Source of the DNA: Vulcanimicrobiota bacterium
GTDB taxonomy: Bacteria > Vulcanimicrobiota > Vulcanimicrobiia > Vulcanimicrobiales > Vulcanimicrobiaceae
Direction: 5' to 3'
Assembly: GCA_019233165.1 (NCBI GenBank)
Contig: JAFAMS010000201.1
Coordinates: forward strand, 1-5,364
Length of the DNA stretch: 5,364 nt
Shown here: positions 1-5,364 of the stretch, piece after piece
Numbering within the stretch: position 1 is the stretch's first letter
Layout of the letters: every line of letters begins with the position of its first letter
The notes under the pieces: generated by a model
What the model was told of the DNA's origin: nothing
The model's input: only the letters and a program-made list of their open reading frames with translations
Database searches by the model: none
Position numbers and translations under genes: made by a program

Positions 1-932
1 GTGGCGGCCGATTCGAGCGCTTCGTTGGTGATCTCGACGCGATGGTGGAGCGCGTAGCGCCCGCGCAGTCCCCGCAAGATTGCGATCGTTTGCGCGACCG
101 TCGGCTCCTCGACCGCAACCGGCTGAAACCGGCGCTCGAGCGCGGGATCGCTCTCGACGTGCTTGCGATACTCGCCGAACGTCGTCGCGCCGATGCATTG
201 CAGCTCTCCGCGCGCGAGCTCGGGCTTGATCATCGAGGAAAGATCGAGCGAGCCTTCGGCGGCGCCGGCACCGACGAGCGTATGCAGCTCGTCGATGAAC
301 AAGATGACGTCGCGCGATGCGCGCTTCACCTCATCGAGGATGCGCTTGACGCGTCCCTCGAACTCCCCGCGGTACTTGGTCCCCGCGACGAGCGGGCCGA
401 GCGAGAGCGCGAGAACGCGCTTCTCGCGCAGCGCCGCGGGGACGCTTCCCGCGGCGATCCGTTGCGCCAACCCTTCGACGACTGCGGTCTTGCCGACGCC
501 CGGCTCACCGATCAAAACCGGATTGTTCTTGCTGCGGCGCGCCAAAATCGAAACGACCCGCTCGATCTCTTCGTCCCGGCCGATGACGGGGTCGAGCTTG
601 CCGGCACGCGCTTCGGCGGTGAGGTCGCGCGAATACGTGCCGAGCGTCGGCGTTCCCCCGCGCCAGCGCCGCGCCCAATCGAGCGCAGGGTTGGGCGTCT
701 CGCCTTGTGAGGGGTTGTCTTGCGAACGAGCGTACCGTTCGAACGCCAGCGCAAGTCCGCCGAGGAGCGCCGCAGCGGATGCGGCGCCGAGGAGCGGGCC
801 GAGGCCGCTCATTCGCCGCTTGCGCGCGCACTGCGGGCAAAGGTCCGCTTCGATCCAGCGTCCGCCTCGCAGCGAATAGTCGCGGACCGAGGCGGGCCGT
901 TCCCGGCACGTCTCACAGAGCGCGGTCGTCAT
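1..932 (-). CDS. ClpE/ClpC-type AAA+ unfoldase, N-terminal part (runs off the left edge)
   Basis: This is an ATP-dependent protein unfoldase of the Clp/HSP100 class I group, which normally feeds substrates to ClpP in the cytoplasm. About 310 residues are visible and the gene continues past base 1. Residues 6-35 hold a C-x2-C-x22-C-x2-C motif (Cys 6, 9, 32, 35), the spacing known for the ClpE zinc finger; no Clp N-domain repeats are present. Residues 42-64 are a Gly/Ala/Leu-rich hydrophobic stretch, followed by a linker. The first AAA+ module starts near residue 98 ([20 protein letters not shown] at 101-120). It shows Walker A GEPGVGKT (142-149), pore loop KYRGEFE (186-192), Walker B VILFIDE (209-215), a sensor-1 region IGATT (247-251) and a probable arginine finger at R267/R268. 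The middle domain, second AAA+ module and ClpP-docking loop lie outside the window. The ATG at 932 is the only start that keeps the zinc motif, although its Shine-Dalgarno is weak. The gene follows the SIMPL gene by 36 bases, so they are probably cotranscribed. The Clp family call is firm; ClpE rather than ClpC rests on the zinc motif. Confidence 0.93.
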   Translation of the reverse strand, partial: MTTALCETCRERPASVRDYSLRGGRWIEADLCPQCARKRRMSGLGPLLGAASAAALLGGLALAFERYARSQDNPSQGETPNPALDWARRWRGGTPTLGTYSRDLTAEARAGKLDPVIGRDEEIERVVSILARRSKNNPVLIGEPGVGKTAVVEGLAQRIAAGSVPAALREKRVLALSLGPLVAGTKYRGEFEGRVKRILDEVKRASRDVILFIDELHTLVGAGAAEGSLDLSSMIKPELARGELQCIGATTFGEYRKHVESDPALERRFQPVAVEEPTVAQTIAILRGLRGRYALHHRVEITNEALESAA

Positions 933-968
933 GCCTGGGTTTACCCCGTGGGGCGTGCGGCGGTTTCG

Positions 969-1709
969 TCAGCGCTGCAGTTCGTAGACGATCGTCACGT
1001 TCGCCGAGACGTCGATGTCGCTCGGCTGAATCTCCGTAGGCGGACTCGGCGCCGGCATCGACGCGGCCATCACGCGTCCCATTACCTGCAAGGGTCGAGG
1101 GCCGGGACCCCCACCCGCATTGATCGCGCGAATCCCGCCGAGCTTCAGGTTGGCGGCAGCGGCGATCGCGGCTGCCTGCGACGCCGCATCGCGGACCGCG
1201 GCGGCGAGCGCCTCGTTGTAGACGGCGTGCCGGTCGCGGAAGCCGTAACTCACGCCGCTCACCTCGCCGACGCCCGCGGCGACTGCCGCGTCGATCGCAC
1301 GTCCGACGGCGCTCAGATCGTTGAGCGAAACGTCGAGCGAGCGCGTGACGATGTAGCCGGTGCGCGGCGGTTTGTATCCCGAATTGTCGGTCGGCTTCGG
1401 AACGAAACTCACGTTGTAGCTGCGCGTGTGGATCGCGGACTCCGCGATGCCGAGCGACGAGAGACGCGCGCGCAGGGCGTTGTACGCGGTGTTGTTTTGG
1501 GACGTTGCGGTTGCGGCCGCATCGTTGTTCGTAACGATCTGCAATCCAACCGTCGCCTGATCGGGCGCGCGGGAGACCGTTCCTTGGCCGGTGACCGTCA
1601 AGACGGGGTTTGCGGAACCGGGACGCGCTCCCGGTTCGGTTTGGGCCGCCGCGGCGAGCGGAAGGAACCCGACCGCAAAGGCGAGCGCCGAGAATACGTA
1701 TCTCTTCAT
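969..1709 (-). CDS. Secreted SIMPL-domain (DUF541) protein
   Basis: This 246-residue protein belongs to the SIMPL/DUF541 family, which includes Brucella BP26/OMP28 and E. coli YggE. These are exported proteins of poorly defined function, linked in some species to oxidative stress or forming ring-shaped oligomers. Residues 1-22 are a typical Sec signal peptide: MKR, a hydrophobic core, then an Ala-rich region before AQ. The mature part opens with the family hallmark VLTVTGQGTVSRAPDQATV (about residues 36-54). The pattern LRARLSSLGIAESAIHTRSY (80-99), in which a helix leads into the next strand, and the Ala-rich helix AAAVRDAASQAAAIAAAANL in the second half are also typical. The start ATG at 1709 has GAGGG close upstream (about 1713-1717 on the minus strand). 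The gene is probably first in a two-gene unit with the Clp ATPase. The family call is secure; the molecular role is unknown. Confidence 0.92.
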   Translation of the reverse strand: MKRYVFSALAFAVGFLPLAAAAQTEPGARPGSANPVLTVTGQGTVSRAPDQATVGLQIVTNNDAAATATSQNNTAYNALRARLSSLGIAESAIHTRSYNVSFVPKPTDNSGYKPPRTGYIVTRSLDVSLNDLSAVGRAIDAAVAAGVGEVSGVSYGFRDRHAVYNEALAAAVRDAASQAAAIAAAANLKLGGIRAINAGGGPGPRPLQVMGRVMAASMPAPSPPTEIQPSDIDVSANVTIVYELQR

Positions 1710-1758
1710 GACCCTCGAACGTAGTTTAGGCAGGAAGGGTGCCGGGGATAGTTCCAGC

Positions 1759-1764
1759 GGAGGG
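1759..1764 (+). promoter_or_regulatory. Ribosome binding site for the GlsB-family gene
   Basis: GGAGGG lies 10 bases before the ATG at 1775. It fixes the start there and argues against the in-frame GTG at 1739, which lies upstream of this site and would add 12 residues unlike the family. Confidence 0.75.
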
Positions 1765-1774
1765 AAGAGAGTCC

Positions 1775-2035
1775 ATGAGCATCCTTGCCTGGTTGGTGGT
1801 GGGAATTATCGCAGGTTTCCTTGCTAAGTACGCCGTCCCCGGTGAGGGACCGGGCGGCATACTCGGCGACTTGATCGTCGGGATCATCGGCGCGTTGATC
1901 GGAGGCTTCATCTTCAACGCGTTCGGCAGCCCCGGCGCGAATGGGATCAACATTTACAGTATCTTGGTGGCATTCATCGGAGCGGTCGTTCTGCTCTTCA
2001 TCTTGCGTGCGTTCACCGGTCGCCGCGTAGCGTAA
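1775..2035 (+). CDS. GlsB/YeaQ/YmgE family small membrane protein
   Basis: This 86-residue very hydrophobic protein belongs to the family annotated as transglycosylase-associated (GlsB/YeaQ/YmgE). Members are small inner-membrane proteins, often induced by general stress; the biochemical role is not established. Three membrane helices are visible at about residues 2-20, 29-50 and 58-78. Between helices 1 and 2 is the Gly-rich loop PGEGPGGILGDLIVGIIGA (22-40), the family signature. The protein ends in a short basic tail (R78, R83, R84). Length and three-helix layout match the family. The start ATG is set by GGAGGG 10 bases upstream. The gene stands alone: it is divergent from the SIMPL gene with 65 bases between starts, and is followed by a strong terminator. 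No convincing sigma-70 promoter is visible in the short spacer. Confidence 0.9.
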   Translation: MSILAWLVVGIIAGFLAKYAVPGEGPGGILGDLIVGIIGALIGGFIFNAFGSPGANGINIYSILVAFIGAVVLLFILRAFTGRRVA

Positions 2036-2060
2036 GCGCCCGGTCGAGCGACGAACGTCG

Positions 2061-2095
2061 GAGGCGTCCCCCGGTCGTGGGGGGCGCCTTCTTTG
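2061..2095 (+). terminator. Rho-independent terminator after the GlsB-family gene
   Basis: Bases 2062-2072 pair with 2079-2089 in an 11-bp GC-rich stem with one T-G wobble and a 6-base loop (2073-2078). A T-rich run (TTCTTTGT, about 2089-2096) follows. The site is 26 bases after the GlsB-family stop and 44 before the ferredoxin start, so it separates the small membrane-protein gene from the operon to its right. A promoter for the ferredoxin operon would have to lie inside the upstream region or in the roughly 40 bases after the terminator; none was recognised. Confidence 0.85.
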
Positions 2096-2124
2096 TGTGA
2101 GAGGAGCACCGAAAACCGGGGACC

Positions 2125-2130
2125 AAGGAG
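2125..2130 (+). promoter_or_regulatory. Strong ribosome binding site for the ferredoxin gene
   Basis: AAGGAG sits 8 bases before the ATG at 2139, an optimal spacing. It selects this start over the in-frame upstream codon at 2097 and suggests high translation of the ferredoxin. Confidence 0.8.
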
Positions 2131-2138
2131 AGGGGTCG

Positions 2139-2393
2139 ATGGCGTACATCATTACCGAGCCGTGCATCGGCACGAAAGACAAGTCGTGCGTCGACGTGTG
2201 CCCCGTCGACTGCATTCACGGTGACGACGAGGATACGATGCTGTTCATCGATCCGGAGGTTTGCATCGACTGCGGCGCTTGCGTCTCGGCGTGCCCCGTC
2301 GAGGCGATCTTCGCCGACGCGGACGTGCCGGACAAATGGAAGAACTACGTCGAAATCAACGCCGCCTGGTATAAGGAGCGCGCCGGGAAGTAG
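2139..2393 (+). CDS. Seven-iron ferredoxin ([3Fe-4S][4Fe-4S])
   Basis: This 84-residue soluble electron carrier has eight cysteines at 9, 17, 21, 25, 42, 45, 48 and 52. By comparison with Azotobacter FdI, Cys 9, 17 and 52 should hold a [3Fe-4S] cluster and Cys 21, 42, 45 and 48 a [4Fe-4S] cluster, with Cys 25 free. The second cluster motif is the classic C-x2-C-x2-C-x3-C-P. The first has C-x7-C-x3-C-P, with Thr 12 near the position of a non-ligand Cys in FdI. The segment PCIGTKDKSCVDVCPVDC (8-25) and the short acidic tail with VPDKWKNYVEIN closely recall the short Thermus-type seven-iron ferredoxin as I remember it. The gene begins after the terminator at 2061-2095 and precedes the methyltransferase by 12 bases, so it may be the first gene of the biosynthetic operon. 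It could equally be a general cellular ferredoxin transcribed through into it. Confidence 0.95.
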   Translation: MAYIITEPCIGTKDKSCVDVCPVDCIHGDDEDTMLFIDPEVCIDCGACVSACPVEAIFADADVPDKWKNYVEINAAWYKERAGK

Positions 2394-2400
2394 CCCGGCG
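2381..2400 (+). repeat. Hairpin across the ferredoxin stop codon
   Basis: Bases 2381-2387 (CGCCGGG) are perfectly complementary to 2394-2400 (CCCGGCG), with a 6-base loop that contains the TAG stop. No T-run follows, so it is not an intrinsic terminator. The right arm overlaps the only region that could bind the ribosome ahead of the methyltransferase gene. It may tune downstream translation or mark an RNA processing point, or be a by-product of GC-rich sequence. Confidence 0.45.
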
Positions 2401-2405
2401 GCGGG

Positions 2406-3068
2406 ATGACCGCCCGAGTCGACGCCCGGGAAATGATCGACGGCCCGGTCGACTCTCTCGCAGAGCTCGAGGGGAATCTGCGCGACATCGCGCGGGCGAA
2501 CCGCTTGTTCGGCGGGATCGGCCCCGTCGCGCGCGAGCTCGCTCGCCTGGCGCCCGAGAGTATTCTGGACGTCGGCTGCGGTTTGGCGGACGTCCCGCGT
2601 GCGCTCGCGCGCCGAATTGGCGGAGTGCGGATCGTATGCCTCGACAGCAGCGAGCAAATCCTCGAACTGGCGCGACGGCATTCTCGCGGCTCTTCCGCGC
2701 TCGAGTTCGTTCGGGGCGAAGCGACGGAACTGCCCTTCGAGGACGAAGCGTTCGACGTCGTGACGTGCTCGTTGACGCTCCACCACCTCGCGCCGCCCGC
2801 CGCACGCGCGCTCCTTGCGGAGATGCGGCGCGTCGCCAAACGCTTACCGGTCGTTTGCGACTTGCGCCGCTCGCGCACCGCATACGCGGCGACGTGGCTC
2901 TACACGCGCCTCTTCACGCGCAACCGCTTGACGCGTCACGACGGCCCGCTCTCGGTCCTGCGCGCATACACGCCGGGCGAGGCCTTGCGGCTCGCGCGCG
3001 AAGCGGGGTGGCGCGCGCCGCACGTGCGCAGCGAGCCGTGGTTTAGGATGACGCTCACCGATGGCTGA
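2406..3068 (+). CDS. Class I SAM-dependent methyltransferase
   Basis: This 220-residue protein has a Rossmann-fold methyltransferase core (Methyltransf_11/25 type), predicted to move a methyl group from S-adenosylmethionine to a small molecule. Residues 10-34, a helical lead with EMIDGP and LRDIARANRL, resemble methyltransferases often found beside polyketide synthase and FAD-oxidoreductase genes (from memory of the family). Motif I is ILDVGCGLADVP (53-64), with Ala 61 where a third Gly is usual. The acidic residue that contacts the SAM ribose is D80 (CLDSS). EATELPFEDEAFDVV follows at 105-119, then LTLHHL (123-128). The start at 2406 is 12 bases after the ferredoxin stop and lacks a clear Shine-Dalgarno; an in-frame ATG at 2433 is an alternative. 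The 3' end overlaps the FAD gene by 8 bases. O-, N- or C-methylation of the pathway product is plausible; the substrate cannot be read from the sequence. Confidence 0.87.
   Translation: MTARVDAREMIDGPVDSLAELEGNLRDIARANRLFGGIGPVARELARLAPESILDVGCGLADVPRALARRIGGVRIVCLDSSEQILELARRHSRGSSALEFVRGEATELPFEDEAFDVVTCSLTLHHLAPPAARALLAEMRRVAKRLPVVCDLRRSRTAYAATWLYTRLFTRNRLTRHDGPLSVLRAYTPGEALRLAREAGWRAPHVRSEPWFRMTLTDG
2416..2455 (+). repeat. Inverted repeat at the 5' end of the methyltransferase gene
   Basis: GAGTCGAC (2416-2423) is a perfect inverted match of GTCGACTC (2448-2455). After a 3-base bulge, 2427-2430 can pair with 2444-2447, leaving a loop that holds the alternative ATG at 2433. It lies 10 bases into the coding sequence, where mRNA structure can affect initiation. 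It may simply reflect GTCGAC-rich codon use. Confidence 0.4.
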
Positions 3069-4224
3069 CGTCCTCGTCGTCGGCGCCGGCCCAGCCGGAG
3101 CGGCGACCGCACTTCGACTCGCACGCGCCGGTCTCGACGTAACGATCCTCGAGCGCTCTCGCTTCCCGCGGCGCAAAGTCTGCGGCGAATACCTGAGCGC
3201 CGGCGCCGTCGCCGCGCTCGACGAGCTCGAACTCGGCGAGGCCGTGCGCGCCGTCGCGGCGCCGCTGCAGGGCGTGCGGCTCGTCGTTCCCGGGCTCGAA
3301 CCGGTCGCGCTGCGTTTCCCCGGCGGCGCGCTCTCGCTCGCCCGCGAACGGCTCGACGGTGCGATCCTCGACGCGGCAATCGCTGCCGGGGCGCGGCTCG
3401 TGTACGACCACGCGCTCGACGTGACGTTTGCGCGAGGTCGCGTCGCCGGCGTCCGAACCGCCGCGAGCGGAGATCTTTCGGCGCGTTTCGTCGTCGGCGC
3501 CGACGGCATCGGCTCGCTCGTCGCGCGAAAGGTTGGCGCCGTGCATCCAGTCGGCGCTCGGGCGCGTTACGCAGTCGGTGGGCACTATTCGGGCTTGCCG
3601 GATTTGAATGGCTTCGTCGAGATGTATGCCGGCGCGGGCGCGTATTTCGCGATCAATCCCTTGAGCGGCGACCTCGCCAACGTCATGGTCGTCGTTCGCA
3701 AGCCGGCGCTGGCAGCGTGGTCCGGTGCGGTCGACGAGGGGATGCGCGGAAAGGCTGCGGAGCTCGGCGGCGCGCATCGCGATTTTTCGCGCGCCGCCCG
3801 GGTAGGCCCGCGCGCCTCGATCGGGCCGCTCGCACACCGCGTCCGTTCGGCGAGCGCGCCGGGCGCGTTGCTCGCAGGCGATGCGGCGGGATTCGTGAAC
3901 CCGTTCACCGGGCAGGGAATCTATCTCGCATTGCGCTGCGCGGAGCGAGCCGCCGCGACGCTGCTGCGCGCGTTGCAAAAGCCGGGCGACGAATCCGCGA
4001 GCTTCGCGGAGTATGCGCGCGCCGTCGCTTCGGAGCTCCGTTCGCGCGCGCGCTTGGCCGCGCTCGTCGACACACTGGTCGAGGTTCCGTTCTTCGCCCG
4101 CCGCGCGGCCGCGCGTCTCGACCGCTCGCCGCAGTTGGCCGCGGTGCTTCTCGACGCGTTGGGCGGCGCCGCGTCCCCGCGGACGGTGCTGCGTCCCGGA
4201 ACGTTGCGAAGGCTGCTCGTATGA
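3061..4224 (+). CDS. FAD-dependent oxidoreductase, geranylgeranyl reductase / PHBH-like family
   Basis: This 387-residue flavoprotein belongs to the group containing geranylgeranyl reductases, flavin halogenases and aromatic hydroxylases. The dinucleotide fold starts at once: VLVVGAGPAG (4-13), with E31 ending strand 2 to bind the FAD ribose. Next is RKVCGEYLS (38-46), close to the K-x-C-G element of the geranylgeranyl-reductase branch. VVGADGIGSLVAR (144-156) is the DG motif. LLAGDAAGFVNPFTGQGI (270-287) is the GD motif that contacts FAD and closes the site. A helical C-terminal part follows. No halogenase W-x-W-x-I-P motif was seen. The enzyme probably reduces double bonds or hydroxylates the product of the neighbouring ketosynthase. 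A tailoring role is supported by the tight packing: it overlaps the methyltransferase by 8 bases and the SRPBCC gene by an ATGA. The starting ATG has a distant AGGA, so coupled translation is likely. Reductase versus monooxygenase is unresolved. Confidence 0.88.
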   Translation: MADVLVVGAGPAGAATALRLARAGLDVTILERSRFPRRKVCGEYLSAGAVAALDELELGEAVRAVAAPLQGVRLVVPGLEPVALRFPGGALSLARERLDGAILDAAIAAGARLVYDHALDVTFARGRVAGVRTAASGDLSARFVVGADGIGSLVARKVGAVHPVGARARYAVGGHYSGLPDLNGFVEMYAGAGAYFAINPLSGDLANVMVVVRKPALAAWSGAVDEGMRGKAAELGGAHRDFSRAARVGPRASIGPLAHRVRSASAPGALLAGDAAGFVNPFTGQGIYLALRCAERAAATLLRALQKPGDESASFAEYARAVASELRSRARLAALVDTLVEVPFFARRAAARLDRSPQLAAVLLDALGGAASPRTVLRPGTLRRLLV

Positions 4225-4667
4225 CGGTGACGACGACGGCGATCGAGATCGCCGCGGATCCGGCGACGATCTACCGGTTCGCTTCGGCAACGGAACGCTG
4301 GCCGGAGTTCTTGCCGCACTACCGCTCGGTGCGCGTCCTCGAAGACCGGGGCGCGTCGCGGGTCGTGGAGATGGCGGCGCGACGGGACTGGATCCCGATT
4401 CGTTGGACGGCCCGGCAAACGAACGACCCGATCCGCCCGCACATCGCGTTCCGGCACGTTCGCGGATGGACCCGAGGGATGGAGGTCGAGTGGCGATTCG
4501 AGCCGACCTCGGGCGGCACGCGCGTGACGATCGAGCACCGGCTGCGCTTCCGCTTCCCGCTTGCCGCGGGTTGGCTGGGAGAGCGCGTCGTCTCCGGCTT
4601 CTTCATTGATTATGTCGCCGGAAAGACGCTCGCACGGATGAAGCAGCTCGCCGAGGGGACCCAGTGA
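4221..4667 (+). CDS. SRPBCC-fold protein, TcmN/Coq10-like (possible aromatase/cyclase)
   Basis: This 148-residue protein has the START-like helix-grip fold with a deep ligand cavity. The order seen is: strand TTTAIEIAADPATIYRFAS (4-22), then ERWPEFLPHYRSVRVLE (25-41), where W-P-x3-x-Y matches the entry of the polyketide cyclase/Coq10 family. A run of beta strands follows, with W(I)PIRW, GMEVEWRFEP, SGGTRVTIEHRL, and a long C-terminal helix ending KTLARMKQLAE. TcmN-type aromatase/cyclases have the same layout, with WPELF near residue 28 and a closing helix. Such proteins fold and aromatise poly-beta-ketone chains, while Coq10-like members bind quinones or lipids. A cyclase role is suggested because the gene sits between an FAD enzyme and a ketosynthase, overlapping both by 4 bases (ATGA, GTGA). 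No catalytic residues can be assigned with confidence. Family call firm; aromatase role inferred. Confidence 0.85.
   Translation: MTVTTTAIEIAADPATIYRFASATERWPEFLPHYRSVRVLEDRGASRVVEMAARRDWIPIRWTARQTNDPIRPHIAFRHVRGWTRGMEVEWRFEPTSGGTRVTIEHRLRFRFPLAAGWLGERVVSGFFIDYVAGKTLARMKQLAEGTQ
4653..4658 (+). promoter_or_regulatory. Ribosome binding site supporting the GTG start of the ketosynthase
   Basis: GAGGGG lies 5 bases before the GTG at 4664, inside the end of the SRPBCC gene. No ATG is available near the family's expected N-terminus, so this site decides the GTG start. Confidence 0.65.
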
Positions 4668-5364
4668 ACGGGACTCACCGAGTCGCCGTCACGGGGCTCG
4701 GAATCGTCAGCCCGATCGGGACCGGCGTCCGGACGTTTTGGGATGCGACGCTCGCAGGGCGCATTGGGATCGATACGATCACGCGCTTCGACGCCGAAGG
4801 CTATCCCTCGCGGATCGCCGCCGAAGTTCGCGATTTCGATCCGTCGCTGTACCTCGATCGCAGGCGAATCCGCTGGACCGACCGTTTCGCGCAGCTCGCG
4901 CTCGTCGCGGCGCACGGCGCGGTCGACGACGCGAACTTCAAGCCGAACGGAACGCGCGGCGACGTCGGCGTCTGGGTCGGTTCGGCGCTGGGAGGCGTCG
5001 CGTACGCGGATGAACAGCACGACGTCTTTCGCGAGCGCGGTTTGGGCGCGGTGAAGCCGCTGCTCGCGATCTCGGTCTTCGGCGGAGCCGCGACGTGCAA
5101 CGTCGCGATGGAGTTCGACTTCCGGGGCCCGACCGTCGCGAACGCGAATTCATGCGCGTCGGGCGCGGTTGCGATCGGTGAAGCGTTCCGTGCGATCAAT
5201 CGCGGCGACGTGCGCGCCGCGCTCGCGGGCGGCGCCGAAGCCCCGCTCTCGCCGCTCACGTTCGGCGCCTTCACCGTGATCGGGGCGATGTCGCGCCGGA
5301 ACGACGACCCCGTTCGCGCGAGCCGGCCTTTCGACGCGGAGCGCGACGGCTTCGTGATGGCCGA
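4664..5364 (+). CDS. Beta-ketoacyl-ACP synthase, FabF/KAS II type (right end cut by window)
   Basis: This is the N-terminal 233 residues of a thiolase-fold condensing enzyme that extends an acyl chain with malonyl-ACP. The family normally has a little over 400 residues. RVAVTGLGIVSPIG (6-19) is the standard FabF opening. GRIGIDTITRFDAEGYPSR (32-50) and FDP follow as in FabF. GSALGG (about residues 108-113) is the conserved structural loop, and the active-site cysteine is C164 in NSCASGAVAIGEA. The partial core ends with AGGAEAPLSPL, AMSRRNDDPVRASRPFDAER and DGFVMA, matching FabF. The two catalytic histidines and the K fall beyond the window. The NSCASG nucleophile context differs from the TACATG of housekeeping FabF and is closer to specialised ketosynthases. 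With the active Cys present it is not a chain-length factor. The GTG start overlaps the SRPBCC stop (GTGA). A role in a secondary pathway is favoured over bulk fatty-acid synthesis because of its neighbours. Confidence 0.93.
   Translation, partial: MNGTHRVAVTGLGIVSPIGTGVRTFWDATLAGRIGIDTITRFDAEGYPSRIAAEVRDFDPSLYLDRRRIRWTDRFAQLALVAAHGAVDDANFKPNGTRGDVGVWVGSALGGVAYADEQHDVFRERGLGAVKPLLAISVFGGAATCNVAMEFDFRGPTVANANSCASGAVAIGEAFRAINRGDVRAALAGGAEAPLSPLTFGAFTVIGAMSRRNDDPVRASRPFDAERDGFVMA

Noticed and set aside
720..1724. Long open frame (334 codons) on the plus strand
   Set aside because: It lies opposite the SIMPL and Clp genes, is Arg-rich with no recognisable domain, and is a typical shadow frame of high-GC coding DNA.
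1747..1752. GATAGT as a -10 box for the GlsB-family gene
   Set aside because: No matching -35 box is present at the right distance and the match is only partial.
1739..1774. Longer start (GTG at 1739) for the GlsB-family gene
   Set aside because: The extra 12 residues are not family-like and the good ribosome site at 1759-1764 lies downstream of that codon.
2049..2060. Small palindrome CGACG-AA-CGTCG before the terminator
   Set aside because: Five base pairs with a two-base loop is easily met by chance at this base composition and it is not near a promoter.
2391..2405. Ferredoxin and methyltransferase share a reading frame, separated by one TAG and four codons; possible readthrough fusion
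   Set aside because: A shared frame occurs by chance in a third of junctions, the TAG context is not a known leaky one, and both proteins look complete.
3061..4224. Flavin-dependent halogenase
   Set aside because: The W-x-W-x-I-P motif expected in halogenases was not found; the K-x-C-G and GD motifs fit the reductase/hydroxylase branch.
3055..4290. Long open frame (411 codons) on the minus strand
   Set aside because: It mirrors the FAD oxidoreductase gene, is highly Arg/Ala-rich and shows no domain; a GC-driven shadow.

Overview
This is a high-GC bacterial window with dense coding, short or overlapping gene junctions and no sign of mobile DNA. The source lineage cannot be fixed from sequence alone. 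A ClpE-type unfoldase and a Thermus-style short seven-iron ferredoxin, next to high-GC biosynthetic genes, fit a Terrabacteria-like soil bacterium (Eremiobacterota/WPS-2, Actinobacteria or Chloroflexi type). That placement is inference with low confidence.

Left part, minus strand (1-1709): a secreted SIMPL/DUF541 protein is followed after 36 bases by the 5' part of a Clp ATPase gene that runs off the left edge. The Clp protein has a ClpE-like N-terminal C-x2-C-x22-C-x2-C zinc-binding motif, then an unusual hydrophobic stretch, then the first AAA+ module. Divergent from this pair, after 65 bases, is a small three-helix membrane protein of the GlsB/YeaQ/YmgE family (1775-2035). It ends at a strong intrinsic terminator (2061-2095). 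This half looks like envelope and protein-quality housekeeping or stress functions.

Right part, plus strand (2139-5364): a seven-iron ferredoxin is followed by four tightly packed genes: a class I SAM methyltransferase, a geranylgeranyl-reductase-type FAD oxidoreductase, a TcmN-like SRPBCC protein (possible aromatase/cyclase) and a FabF-type ketosynthase cut by the right edge. The methyltransferase starts 12 bases after the ferredoxin stop. The later junctions overlap by 8, 4 and 4 bases, so these genes are almost certainly translated from one mRNA.

The most interesting reading is that 2406-5364 is the start of a non-canonical type II polyketide or fatty-acid-derived pathway: the ketosynthase builds a chain on a carrier protein, the SRPBCC protein folds or cyclises it, and the FAD enzyme and methyltransferase tailor it. 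The ferredoxin may supply electrons to the FAD enzyme. No carrier protein, second ketosynthase (chain-length factor), ketoreductase or dehydratase is visible here, so the product and even the pathway class stay open. The genes to the right of the window are decisive.
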